A DNA stretch of 64,000 bases from the NCBI GenBank assembly GCA_016841725.1, contig JAENYP010000006.1, positions 62,001 to 126,000 on the forward strand, in the 5' to 3' direction. The notes below the pieces were generated by a model that saw nothing but the letters and a program-made list of their open reading frames with translations, was not told where the DNA came from and made no database searches. The translations under genes and the position numbers were made by a program. Positions 39,115 to 47,749 of this stretch are shown here, piece by piece (position 1 is the stretch's first letter; every line of letters starts with the position of its first letter). The DNA is from Thermincola carboxydiphila (GTDB lineage: Bacteria; Bacillota; Thermincolia; Thermincolales; UBA2595).

Positions 39115-40635
39115 ATGATACAAATTAATTGCGGCAAGGTCGAGGAGGAATTAGTTATTATAAATGTGCAAAGTTTTTTTATTAACAACATGTCTATAAT
39201 CTATTTTATCTATGGCTTAGCATTTTTTACCGTAGGTCTTTCTTTAGCCCTTCAATCTCGAAAAGACAGCGATTTTGTATTATCAAAATCTTTATGGATG
39301 TTAGCTGGATTTGGATTTATTCATTCTTTGGGCGAGTGGGCTAAAATGTATGTTCCTCTTGAACTTAGTGCAGATACAATTTCCAGTAATCTTGTTTTGC
39401 GTATTATAGAAGCACTAATTGTTTCAAATTCTTTCATGTTTCTATTTCTTTTTGGCATCAATCTGCTTATTGACTCCACTGGAAAGTATTATCGATTGAA
39501 ATATTTACCTTTTATTATAAACGGTATCTGGTTAATTAAGTTCGTCTTTTGGGATTTAGTTATAGTAGGAGTTGATGATATTGTTAACTGGACCTTTTAT
39601 AGCACAACTATGGCTCGTTATCTGCTTGCTTTGCCAGGATCGTTTGCCACAGGGATAGCTTTATTGATTCAAGCAAGTACATTAAGGGAATTTGATTTGA
39701 ACAGTGCCGCTAAAAATTGTAAAATCGCCGGTATAAGTTTTCTGCTATATAGTTTTTTCTCTGGTTTAGTTGTTTTACCAGTCAGCTTTTGGCCTGGTAA
39801 CTTTTTAAATACAGAAACGTTTTTCAGTATTGTAGGATTACCGGTACAAATTTTTCGGGCTTTGCTAGGACTTGTTATAGCCTTAACCATAAGCAGGATT
39901 ATAAATATGTTTAATGAAGAGCAAAGCCGACGGCTGGCTCAGGCTAAGCAGCAGAGTATTATTATTCAGGAGAGAGAAAGGTTCAGCAGGGACTTGCATG
40001 ATGGAATAATGCAATCAATTTACAGTGTAGGTCTGGTTCTAAAGGCCAGCAAATTAATGTTAAAAGAGGGTGAAACAGAAACTTTGGCAGCACAACTGGA
40101 TTACTCTGAGAACAAGCTAAATGAGACTGTGCTTCTTTTGCGAAACTATATTGGAGACCTACACCAGGTGAATAAAGAGGAGTATCGATTGAAAGAGCTA
40201 CTTGAAAATTTGGGCCAGGAATATAAAGGTTTATTGATGTTGAATTTAAAGATTGAGACTAATCTGGAAAAAGATATATTTCTAACACCAACACAAGCAA
40301 ACTATTTAAGTCATATCGTAAAAGAGGCACTCTTTAATATAATTAAGCATGCACATGCCAGTAAGGTGAAAATTCAAGTATTAACAGCAACTAACGGAAA
40401 ACAAGAGAATATCAATGTATTGATAATTGATGATGGGATAGGGTTTGATTTCCAAGTAGCAGGAAATAAACATGCGGCAGAAAACCTGGGGCTCGCCAAT
40501 ATGAAGTTTCGTGCTCAGCGGCTGCACGGAAGTCTTGAAATAATTACAGCAGCAAATATTGGCACCAAAATTTCTTTAACTTTTCCTGTAGACGTTACGC
40601 TCAGCGGCGTCCCGCTAAGTAATTTGAAACATTAA
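39115..40635 (+). CDS. 7-TM NarX/LiaS-type sensor histidine kinase
   Basis: A 506-residue kinase with about seven membrane segments in the first 270 residues, so sensing is probably in or at the membrane. The HisKA_3 domain has RERFSRDLHDGIMQSIYSVG with the phospho-acceptor His at about residue 295. The HATPase domain has VKEALFNIIKHAHA, DDGIGFD and GLANMKFRAQRL. The start is uncertain: the ATG at 39115 has no ribosome site, while GAGGAGG at 39142-39148 has only a distant GTG (39166) behind it. The partner is the NarL-type regulator at 41007. Confidence 0.88.
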   Translation: MIQINCGKVEEELVIINVQSFFINNMSIIYFIYGLAFFTVGLSLALQSRKDSDFVLSKSLWMLAGFGFIHSLGEWAKMYVPLELSADTISSNLVLRIIEALIVSNSFMFLFLFGINLLIDSTGKYYRLKYLPFIINGIWLIKFVFWDLVIVGVDDIVNWTFYSTTMARYLLALPGSFATGIALLIQASTLREFDLNSAAKNCKIAGISFLLYSFFSGLVVLPVSFWPGNFLNTETFFSIVGLPVQIFRALLGLVIALTISRIINMFNEEQSRRLAQAKQQSIIIQERERFSRDLHDGIMQSIYSVGLVLKASKLMLKEGETETLAAQLDYSENKLNETVLLLRNYIGDLHQVNKEEYRLKELLENLGQEYKGLLMLNLKIETNLEKDIFLTPTQANYLSHIVKEALFNIIKHAHASKVKIQVLTATNGKQENINVLIIDDGIGFDFQVAGNKHAAENLGLANMKFRAQRLHGSLEIITAANIGTKISLTFPVDVTLSGVPLSNLKH

Positions 40636-40645
40636 ATTTTAAACT

Positions 40646-40684
40646 GGCTTACTAGACATTTTTAGTAAGCCTGTTTTATTTTTA
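40646..40684 (+). terminator. terminator after 7-TM kinase gene
   Basis: GGCTTACTA (40646-40654) and TAGTAAGCC (40663-40671) are complementary around an eight-base loop and are followed by TGTTTTATTTTTA. The regulator gene beyond must therefore have its own promoter. Confidence 0.85.
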
Positions 40685-40740
40685 TTAAGGAAATTACCGT
40701 TTTGCAGGATTGTGGATAATTTCTTAATAATGGGGGTTAT

Positions 40741-40807
40741 AGGGGGTATGCCCCCTTTGAACAAGAAAATTGACATCGAAGATAAATTTGATGAAGTCAA
40801 TTTTCTT
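40741..40807. promoter_or_regulatory. two inverted repeats upstream of regulator gene
   Basis: AGGGGG-TATG-CCCCCT (40741-40756) is a perfect hairpin. AAGAAAATTGAC (40763-40774) and GTCAATTTTCTT (40796-40807) are perfect 12-base arms 21 bases apart. A 74-codon frame (40712-40936) crosses them but consists of these repeats and is unlikely to be a gene. Confidence 0.45.
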
Positions 40808-40824
40808 GATGCTAGTAATAAGTT

Positions 40825-40952
40825 TCGGGACATATTGTTATGGCAAATGCATCTGATTATTTTTAAAAAACAGTATTTTGACAGAGCAAAAGTAACAATC
40901 ATAATCGGGACATATCGTTATGGCAAATGCATCTGATTATTTTTAAAAAACA
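40825..40952. repeat. 48-base direct repeat, period 80, before narL-like gene
   Basis: The bases 40825-40872 and 40905-40952 differ at one position. Each includes CGGGACATAT and TGGCAAATGCATCTGATTAT. The second copy runs directly into GATATAAT, a likely -10 (40957-40962) for the regulator gene. A third ATCGGGATTAT partial copy lies at about 40975. They are candidate binding sites for the regulator or a duplicated promoter. Confidence 0.7.
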
Positions 40953-41006
40953 ATGATATAATAGTGAGCAAATATCGGGATTATTATCTAGAAAGGGTGA
41001 ATAGTC

Positions 41007-41681
41007 GTGGAAAAAGTAAAGGTGCTAATTGTTGATGACCATGAAGTGGTAAGATTCGGTTTGAGTTTATTGCTCACCCGGTATGATTATTTGGAAGTGG
41101 TTGGAGAGGCTGAGACAATTGAGGAAACTTTTACGTTGATGGAAAAACACAGGCCGGAAATTGTTATTATGGATGTGAGATTAAAAAAGTGCAGTGGAAT
41201 TGATTGTTGCCGTGAGGTTTTGCAACGACATCCCTATACTAATGTAATTATGCTGACTTCTTATGGTGATGATAAAGTGATACTCAATTCTATAAGGGCC
41301 GGAGCGAAAGGATTTGTTTTAAAGGACACTGGCAATGATGGATTAATTAGGGCAATAGATGCTGCCATAAAAGGGGAATCGATGCTGGATTCGAAGATAA
41401 CCAATGCACTAATGAACCATCTACGCAGGGCTTCGGATGATGATCAAAAAGTAAAACTATCTAAGCAAGAGCTAAAAGTGCTGAATCTGATTTCAAAGGG
41501 TTCTACCAATAAAACTATTGCTAAGGAAATTTTCCTTAGCGAAAAGACTGTTCGTAATTATGTGAGCAACATATTGAGCAAATTGAATCTGAATAACAGG
41601 GCGGAAGCTGCTGTCTATGCTCTTAAAAACGACCTTGGAGAGTCAGTTAATAATAAAAGCAGCAAGCATATTACCAGATAA
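41007..41681 (+). CDS. NarL/FixJ-family response regulator
   Basis: A 224-residue regulator with receiver residues D10, D11, D56 (IVIMDVRLKK) and K107-region (GFVLKD), and a C-terminal LuxR helix-turn-helix (LSKQELKVLNLISKGSTNKTIA, FLSEKTVRNYVSNILSKLNL). The GTG start follows GAAAGGGTGA. It lies 31 bases before the FeS-protein gene in the same orientation and should be cotranscribed with, and control, the redox module. Confidence 0.92.
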   Translation: MEKVKVLIVDDHEVVRFGLSLLLTRYDYLEVVGEAETIEETFTLMEKHRPEIVIMDVRLKKCSGIDCCREVLQRHPYTNVIMLTSYGDDKVILNSIRAGAKGFVLKDTGNDGLIRAIDAAIKGESMLDSKITNALMNHLRRASDDDQKVKLSKQELKVLNLISKGSTNKTIAKEIFLSEKTVRNYVSNILSKLNLNNRAEAAVYALKNDLGESVNNKSSKHITR

Positions 41682-41712
41682 TGTGACTAATAACTGAAAG
41701 GGATGAGCGGAG

Positions 41713-42525
41713 ATGTATATTTCACGGCGTGGTTTGCTTAAGGGTCTAGGGCTAGCCGGCTTATCTGTAACTATCATACCGACGATTGATAAGATTTCTG
41801 GCTTTAATTCTAAAGCCCTGGCCGATACGAGCAATTCAGAACGGAAAAAACTAGTTAGGCAATGGGTAAGAATTATCGACTTAAAAAAATGTGATGGTTG
41901 TGAAGGTCTTGGAATGGAGCCCCAGTGTATGGCTGCAGACAGAAGCGTTTACCACAGGCCGGAAGGACAGGAGTGGATAGATGTAAAGAAAGTTCATGGC
42001 GAAGGAGGCAGCAGTTATTGGATGCCAATACCCTGCCAGCATTGTGAAAATGCTCCTTGTGTAAAGGTCTGTCCGGTAGGAGCCACTTTCCATAGTGAGA
42101 CCGGTACTGTTTTAGTTGATAACAGAAAATGTATCGGCTGCCGATTTTGTTTGGCTGCCTGTCCCTATGACCGTCGCTTTTTTTACTGGGAAGCACAGGT
42201 TTCAGACCCGAAAAATACATTTACTGAATATTCTCCAGAGTTTCCCCTGCCGGCGCGTAAGGGCACAGCTAATAAATGTGTTCTTTGTGAATCATTTACT
42301 AAGGATGGCAAACTGCCGGCCTGTGTTTCGGGTTGTCCTCGGGGAGCAATGTACCTGGGAGATTTGGAAACCGATGTGGCAACAAACGGTTTAGAGGTCG
42401 TAGGGGTGAAAAAGATGTTGGCGGAACATAACGCATATCGTTACAAAGAAGAGTTGGGAACCAAGCCAAGAGTATACTACTTACCTGGCCATGGGCAGGA
42501 ACAAGGGAGGAACCCTCGTGACTAA
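41713..42525 (+). CDS. Tat-exported 4Fe-4S ferredoxin-type electron-transfer subunit
   Basis: A 270-residue protein of the DmsB/NrfC/PhsB class. The N-terminus has a twin-arginine motif (SRRGLLKGLG) and hydrophobic stretch, so it is exported folded. Cysteine groups read CDGCEGLGMEPQC, CQHCENAPCVKVCP, CIGCRFCLAACPYD and CVLCESF ... CVSGCP, enough for four clusters. It should pass electrons between the NrfD subunit and a periplasmic-side partner. Its stop overlaps the NrfD start. Confidence 0.92.
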   Translation: MYISRRGLLKGLGLAGLSVTIIPTIDKISGFNSKALADTSNSERKKLVRQWVRIIDLKKCDGCEGLGMEPQCMAADRSVYHRPEGQEWIDVKKVHGEGGSSYWMPIPCQHCENAPCVKVCPVGATFHSETGTVLVDNRKCIGCRFCLAACPYDRRFFYWEAQVSDPKNTFTEYSPEFPLPARKGTANKCVLCESFTKDGKLPACVSGCPRGAMYLGDLETDVATNGLEVVGVKKMLAEHNAYRYKEELGTKPRVYYLPGHGQEQGRNPRD

Positions 42526-43855
42526 TAATAAAAGAAGCAATGAATTAGTAAACAAAACTTTAGCGCCTTTGGTGAAACCGGGATTAGGTTACAACCTGGT
42601 GTTGGCCGTCTTAGCGGTTATTGTGTTAGTGGGTATTTTCTCCTACACCGGGCAGCTGCGGCAGGGTTTAAGTGTTACCGGTATGCAAAATCAAGTCTTC
42701 TGGGGATTATATATCACCACATTTGTATATTTTATCGGTATAAGTCTGGCAGGAACATTGGTATCGGCTGTATTGAGATTATCGGGGCAGCATTGGCAGG
42801 CCCCCATCACGAGAATTGCGGAAGTTATTACCGGTTCAGCCTTGATTGGTGCCCTGCTAATGATTGTTATCGACATGGGAAGACCGGAACGATTGTTAAA
42901 TGTATTTATTTATGGAAGAATCCAATCGCCATTGCTCTGGGATGTAATTGCTGTTAATACCTACTTATTTGGAAGCTTGTTATACTTATATATTCCAATG
43001 ATACCTGACTTGGCTTTATGTCGTGATAGACTTGAGAAATCAGTTTCTTCCACAAGACATAAAATATATAGTATGCTGGCTTTAGGATGGCAGAATACAC
43101 CTGAACAAAAGGAAAGATTGGAAAACGTTATCAAAATCATGTCAGTAGTGATTATTCCAGCCGGTATAGCGGTACACTCCGTTACAGCTTGGATATTTGG
43201 GATGACACTAAGGTCCGGTTGGGATAGTACGATTCTTGCACCTTATTTTGTAGTTAGCGCATTTTTCTCCGGGGTAGCGATGGTTATTGTAGCTATGGCT
43301 ATTTATCGTAAAGCTTTTGGCCTGGAGCAATACTTTACAGTTGAGCACTTTAAAAAACTGGGTTGGCTTCTGGTTGCGATGGGACTGGTCTATGGATATT
43401 TTAATTTTGCCGAACTGCTTACCGAAGGTTACAAATTAAAAGGTCATGAACAAGAATTTTTAAGCATGTTTTTTACGGGTCAGTTTGCACCACATTTTTG
43501 GTTGTTTTTCCTTAGCAATGTATTAATTCCGCTATTCTTACTTTCATGGTCAAAAACCAGAAATATAACCGGGATAACCGTCGCAGGACTGTTGGTTGTT
43601 ATCGGAGTATGGTTTAAACGTTATATTTTCGTAATTCCTACCCTTTCGTTCCCCAATACACCTACATATTATGGTTTTACACCATATAGCCCTACTTTGC
43701 AGGAAATCTCTATTACTATGATTGGTATGGCGGGTTTTGTACTGTTAATCGCTCTCTTCTTTCGTTTCTTTCCAGCTATTCCTGTTTGGGAAATTGCTGA
43801 TGATTTGGATAAAGACTCGACAATTAGTCACATTAATTCCTTACGGGTTAGATAA
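42518..43855 (+). CDS. nrfD: NrfD-family quinol-interacting membrane subunit
   Basis: A 445-residue polytopic protein with about ten membrane segments (YNLVLAVLAVIVLVGIFSY, FWGLYITTFVYFIGISLAGTL, ALIGALLMIVIDMGRPERL, VVIIPAGIAVHSVTAWIFG, WLFFLSNVLIPLFLL). The DMGRPERL and HSVTAWIFG segments are typical of NrfD/PsrC subunits. I place the start at the GTG 42518 behind GGGAGG; an earlier ATG at 42491 lies inside the upstream gene. It probably oxidises menaquinol for the FeS subunit. Confidence 0.92.
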   Translation: MTNNKRSNELVNKTLAPLVKPGLGYNLVLAVLAVIVLVGIFSYTGQLRQGLSVTGMQNQVFWGLYITTFVYFIGISLAGTLVSAVLRLSGQHWQAPITRIAEVITGSALIGALLMIVIDMGRPERLLNVFIYGRIQSPLLWDVIAVNTYLFGSLLYLYIPMIPDLALCRDRLEKSVSSTRHKIYSMLALGWQNTPEQKERLENVIKIMSVVIIPAGIAVHSVTAWIFGMTLRSGWDSTILAPYFVVSAFFSGVAMVIVAMAIYRKAFGLEQYFTVEHFKKLGWLLVAMGLVYGYFNFAELLTEGYKLKGHEQEFLSMFFTGQFAPHFWLFFLSNVLIPLFLLSWSKTRNITGITVAGLLVVIGVWFKRYIFVIPTLSFPNTPTYYGFTPYSPTLQEISITMIGMAGFVLLIALFFRFFPAIPVWEIADDLDKDSTISHINSLRVR

Positions 43856-43872
43856 TTGAAAGGAGGGGTGTA

Positions 43873-44646
43873 ATGGTGAAGCGATTAACTCTGGTTATTT
43901 TACTGCTCGGTCTCCTAACTTTGATTTATGTACCTGGTGCTTTAGCAAACGGTGTTTATTTTTCCAGAATTCCGGAAGGTCTGCAAAAAGACTGTACTTT
44001 GTGTCATTCCTCGGTACCTAATCTAAATGATTTTGGTGAAAAATTTAAAGCTAACAACTATGATTTTAAGGCCTTGGCGGGGACAGGCCAACCTCAAGAT
44101 AAGCCAGATACCTCAGGAGGGACAAATAAACCAACCGGTAAGCAGGACGTCAACATTGAGTTGATTTTACCTGATAGTGTTACCAGGGGTGAGAGAACCC
44201 AATTACAAGCCAAAGTCACTGTAGGTGCTACGCTGGTAGCTGACAAACAAGTTAATTTTTTCGCAGAAACTAATAACTTCTTTGGGCAGAACAAGATCAA
44301 TTTAGGCGGGGCTTCTACTGGTGCTGACGGAATTGCGCGGATTAGCTATTGGCCTCAAGTTTTAGAAGAAAAGATAAATGTGACTGCCGTTGTTGATGCG
44401 GATACGCAAATTAATGCCGGTGAGGCAGCAGGATCTTTTGATTTGGTCTTAACTGGACCTCTATATCATAAGGGTGAGGGTTTAGAGATACCGTTTTTAG
44501 GTACCTGGACGATTGGTTTAGTGATAGGGTTAATATGGGCTACCTATTTCTTCGCCGGGTATAAAGTGCTGCAAATTAGAAAGTATGCTAAAACTGCACA
44601 ACAAGAAGTTAAACGAGAAGCAGAAAGAAGACAGGCTCGGGCTTAA
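43873..44646 (+). CDS. membrane-anchored monoheme c-type cytochrome
   Basis: A 257-residue protein with a signal peptide (VILLLGLLTLIYVPGALA), one CxxCH heme site (CTLCHSSVPNLNDFGEKFKAN), a beta-rich domain of about 110 residues, a C-terminal membrane helix (TWTIGLVIGLIWATYFFAGY) and a basic cytoplasmic tail. The heme segment with following FGxxFKxN is seen in cytochromes linked to FeS/NrfD modules. It starts 17 bases after the NrfD gene behind AAAGGAGGGG and is probably the exit point for electrons. Confidence 0.87.
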   Translation: MVKRLTLVILLLGLLTLIYVPGALANGVYFSRIPEGLQKDCTLCHSSVPNLNDFGEKFKANNYDFKALAGTGQPQDKPDTSGGTNKPTGKQDVNIELILPDSVTRGERTQLQAKVTVGATLVADKQVNFFAETNNFFGQNKINLGGASTGADGIARISYWPQVLEEKINVTAVVDADTQINAGEAAGSFDLVLTGPLYHKGEGLEIPFLGTWTIGLVIGLIWATYFFAGYKVLQIRKYAKTAQQEVKREAERRQARA

Positions 44647-44698
44647 GGAAAAGTAATATACCGGGTAAAGGCATATCACTAAAAGAGGAGATGGTAAC

Positions 44699-45031
44699 AT
44701 GTTGTTCTGGGCAATCGGAGTGCTCTCGGTTCTTTTGGGATTTAGTGTTGCAATTTACTTGGTTTTTGAAAAGTTTGGCAGTGAACTTAGCACTATTAGC
44801 GTGTTCAGTACAGCAGCCACGGGAGTTGTTTTCAGTATAGTTATTGGATTAGTAGTGCTGCTAGTCGTGTGGCCGCCGGTAACATTTGCATCATGGTTGT
44901 TTTTTGTAGCCTTTTCAGGTGGAGTTTCATTATTAGTGTTAACTAGAGATAAAAAGAGAAATAAAAGAAGTAAGGGGTCTGTGAACGATATCAATAGTCG
45001 GGATGACTATTGCTCTAAAACTGGGAGTTAG
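44699..45031 (+). CDS. small three-helix membrane protein
   Basis: A 110-residue protein with three membrane segments (WAIGVLSVLLGFSVAIYLVF, GVVFSIVIGLVVLLVVW, FASWLFFVAFSGGVSLLVL) and a basic hydrophilic tail. The start follows AGAGGAG. I do not recognise the family. Its position as last gene of the redox operon suggests an accessory or assembly role. Confidence 0.65.
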   Translation: MLFWAIGVLSVLLGFSVAIYLVFEKFGSELSTISVFSTAATGVVFSIVIGLVVLLVVWPPVTFASWLFFVAFSGGVSLLVLTRDKKRNKRSKGSVNDINSRDDYCSKTGS

Positions 45032-45068
45032 TATAAGCGGTTCTTTGAATAATTGAAGGAAATGTAGA

Positions 45069-45098
45069 ACAGGTGAGTGTAAGAGCTCATCTGTTTTT
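45069..45098 (+). terminator. terminator of redox operon
   Basis: ACAGGTGAG (45069-45077) pairs with CTCATCTGT (45085-45093) with one G-U pair and is followed by TTTTTC. Confidence 0.8.
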
Positions 45099-45294
45099 CA
45101 TTTATAGTGTAAGTTGACAGATATGCAAGCTGTTTGCATAATACTAGGATATTATGACATGGATACCTGGACAAATGACGGTATTTTTGTTGTGAAAACA
45201 ATGAAAAAAAAGGGGAAAAAGTCCCGGGCTACTATTGGTTTTAGTATGGGATTATGATAAAATTAACATAACAAGCACTAAGGAGGTTTTAAGA

Positions 45295-45708
45295 ATGATT
45301 AAAACTAAAAACCAATTAGTAGCCAAAATTAAAGAACATAACTCTCTATTATCTGCTGCCGTCATGGGGTTAGGAGTAGGGTTAATTATAACTGTAATTT
45401 TTACCAAAATTGGTGTAGTGCTGGTCTTAGTTGCTTTAATGATAAAAAGTTTCGGGTATCCCATGAGCTCTACCATCCCTAAATTGATTAAATACCGGCC
45501 TGTTACATGTCCTTTTTGCCGAGATATTAGTCAAGTAAGAATAAATGCCAGCGAATTTACCTGTGACAATTGTGGTAATAGATTAGCTGTAGCGGAGAAT
45601 GGTAAAGTAAGACTTTATAAACATCTAAAATTGGCAGTAGATAACAGTCCTACCGTCTTCGGAAAACCAGTGATTAAAGCCCCTTTTAATTCAGGAGTAG
45701 AGGTGTAA
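45295..45708 (+). CDS. membrane protein with C-terminal zinc ribbon
   Basis: A 137-residue protein. A hydrophobic region at about residues 20-55 (LLSAAVMGLGVGLIITVIF, GVVLVLVALMIKSFG) forms one or two helices. It is followed by CPFC ... CDNCG, a two-knuckle zinc ribbon. The ATG at 45295 follows TAAGGAGG; upstream codons to 45235 are non-conserved. Function is unknown. Confidence 0.7.
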   Translation: MIKTKNQLVAKIKEHNSLLSAAVMGLGVGLIITVIFTKIGVVLVLVALMIKSFGYPMSSTIPKLIKYRPVTCPFCRDISQVRINASEFTCDNCGNRLAVAENGKVRLYKHLKLAVDNSPTVFGKPVIKAPFNSGVEV

Positions 45709-45752
45709 AGAAATTCTATATCAGTTTATTTACCGAAATAATGAACCATAGA

Positions 45753-45784
45753 AAAATGGCTAGGGAGATATCCCTAGCCATTTT
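45753..45784. terminator. bidirectional terminator
   Basis: AAAATGGCTAGGGA and TCCCTAGCCATTTT are perfect 14-base arms around GATA. With A and T tracts on both sides, it serves the converging zinc-ribbon and octaheme cytochrome genes. Confidence 0.9.
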
Positions 45785-45802
45785 GTGTTCGCAAGCTGCG
45801 GC

Positions 45803-47749
45803 TTATTTGTTCTGATGGCAGGTGCCGCAAGTGTTAGTGTATGGAACGGGCATTGGCTTCTTAGTTTTGTTGGGGACATCGAATACGTGCGCGGTGATGT
45901 CACCATGGAGATTTTCTCCGATCTGATTGAGGCCGGCACCGCTGTTAGCAGTCTTGACGTTATGGCAATCGATACACTTGGCATTGGCGCCCATGACGGT
46001 GCCAACCTTGTCTTTCTGATGCTCATCAATCTTGACGCTCGTATGGCAGGAGAGGCACAAGCTGCTGTCAGAGACGCCTGAGAGCTGGTGACGGTCCGTA
46101 CCGGGTGCGTGAAGATCATGGCACGAGGAACAGGTCAGTAACTGCGATCCGTTCCGGTACTTACCGGACTGAATAAAGTCGGTATACTGCTGGTGATGCG
46201 CTTTCGAGTGCAACCCATCTTCAAACATGTCACTCTCGGCAGAGTCGTTGCGAGATGTGTTATTGGCCAGGAAATCAGCCCGGCTGGTCCCGGCAATCAT
46301 CATCTTGTTTTCGCTGTTGAGGGGTGAATCCTTTTTAATTCCGAAGGAATCGTTCCCCTGAGGACGGCTGTGGCACTGGGCACAAATCACCGTTTCCCGC
46401 TCCGGAGTGAGGAGTTGAGGACTAACAATTGCCATGCCTTTACCACCTGCTGCTACGTGTTCGGAGCCAGGACCGTGGCAGGTCTCACAGCCGATGTTCA
46501 GTTCCTGCTTCTCCCCGGCTATCGGGTGCAGCTCACCATTGGGGTCAGCCACGCCTGTGGCCATGAATTCACCGGTATCGGCATTTTTGGTAACGCTGTA
46601 GCCGTTAAAGTGGCAGGTTGCGCACTGAACGTCGGCGGCGTTTTTAGCGGCTGGCTGTGATTTGAACACCGGCTTTCCAGAAGGATCATCGATCCACCAA
46701 TCCAGGTGATAATCCCGCCACTGCATTCTGACGCGTTCCTTGGAGGCTTCGTCACCCCTGGAATTGTACTGCAGCGGGAGCATGTGGATGCTGGTGCCGG
46801 CTGTGGTCAGGTAACGCTGCTTGTATACCCCGCCGCCATAAGTAAGCTTCACTTCTTTTGTGAACGGGCTGGCCGGGTCCGATGGATTCTTGACATTGGT
46901 GAAGGTCATCTTATACTTACCGTCAGTATCCTTGAACACCTTCACTGTGGCCCATACATTGCTGAGTTTTCCATCTGGGTCCGGATTTGTTTCCGAAGTC
47001 TTGAATTTATCGAACTTACGCTTCTCATCGTAATCGTAGAAGTAGATGGTAGTACCCGTCGAAGTAAACTTGTTTTCCAATGCGGCAAACATGTTATACT
47101 CGGCGTCATCGGCATCAAAATTGCTCGCATCCTGAAGGCCGCTCGGTTCTCCAGGTATCATGAAGCCGTTCTTGTGTGCCGTCTTCTTAACATCTGATTT
47201 GTCGCTATGGCAGCCGAGACAAGTGCTGGTGCCGACGAAAGTTGCTTCGGTGGAGGGTTTGGTGGACACCGTGACCTCAACCACTTTATTCAGAGAATCG
47301 CCAGTCACCGGTACTCGGGTGAGGCTGCCGCCGGGCAGATGAGCGCTGTCGTCATCAGCCGGTTGTACATAGATAAAATACTTATCTGCTTCGCCCATGG
47401 CAAGGCCGGAAATCTCCGCCTTCCCTTGGTCGTCGGTGACCCACTTTTGGTATGTCGTTACACCGCCGCCGGACGGGGTAAAATTACCGTTGATCAGATC
47501 TTCAAGGGGCTCATCCACGGTAAGGGCTTCGGCAGAATAATTGCCGAACTCCTTATCGTCCCGGGAAATTGGTACGGCGGCAAGAGCTTCAACGTCCGCC
47601 ACAGGAATAGCAAAGACAGTGGCCCCAACGATAGGTGCCCCCGAGGTATCCTTCACGGAAAAGTTCGGATCCGCTTTAGAGCTGCAGCCCAAAATACCGA
47701 AAACTGCTAATATAAGTAATGAGAAAAACAACAATAATTTTCTATACAA
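45803..47749 (-). CDS. octaheme c-type cytochrome lipoprotein
   Basis: A 648-residue exported cytochrome. The signal ends in a lipobox (FGILGCSS), so it is predicted to be lipid-anchored outside the membrane. Residues about 25-170 form an Ig-like domain (VKDTSGAPIVGATVFA ... DDQGKAEISGL). Eight CxxCH sites follow: CLGCH, CATCH, CETCH, CAQCH, CSSCH, CLSCH, CIDCH and CGTCH, with extra histidines (GPGSEH, DLHAPG) as distal ligands, as in the c554-like multiheme family. It could carry electrons across the wall or act as terminal reductase. It converges on the NrfD operon. Confidence 0.93.
   Translation of the reverse strand: MYRKLLLFFSLLILAVFGILGCSSKADPNFSVKDTSGAPIVGATVFAIPVADVEALAAVPISRDDKEFGNYSAEALTVDEPLEDLINGNFTPSGGGVTTYQKWVTDDQGKAEISGLAMGEADKYFIYVQPADDDSAHLPGGSLTRVPVTGDSLNKVVEVTVSTKPSTEATFVGTSTCLGCHSDKSDVKKTAHKNGFMIPGEPSGLQDASNFDADDAEYNMFAALENKFTSTGTTIYFYDYDEKRKFDKFKTSETNPDPDGKLSNVWATVKVFKDTDGKYKMTFTNVKNPSDPASPFTKEVKLTYGGGVYKQRYLTTAGTSIHMLPLQYNSRGDEASKERVRMQWRDYHLDWWIDDPSGKPVFKSQPAAKNAADVQCATCHFNGYSVTKNADTGEFMATGVADPNGELHPIAGEKQELNIGCETCHGPGSEHVAAGGKGMAIVSPQLLTPERETVICAQCHSRPQGNDSFGIKKDSPLNSENKMMIAGTSRADFLANNTSRNDSAESDMFEDGLHSKAHHQQYTDFIQSGKYRNGSQLLTCSSCHDLHAPGTDRHQLSGVSDSSLCLSCHTSVKIDEHQKDKVGTVMGANAKCIDCHNVKTANSGAGLNQIGENLHGDITAHVFDVPNKTKKPMPVPYTNTCGTCHQNK

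Noticed and set aside
40712-40936. 74-codon open frame between kinase and regulator genes
   Set aside because: It is composed of the inverted and direct repeats, has no ribosome site and shows no protein-like pattern.
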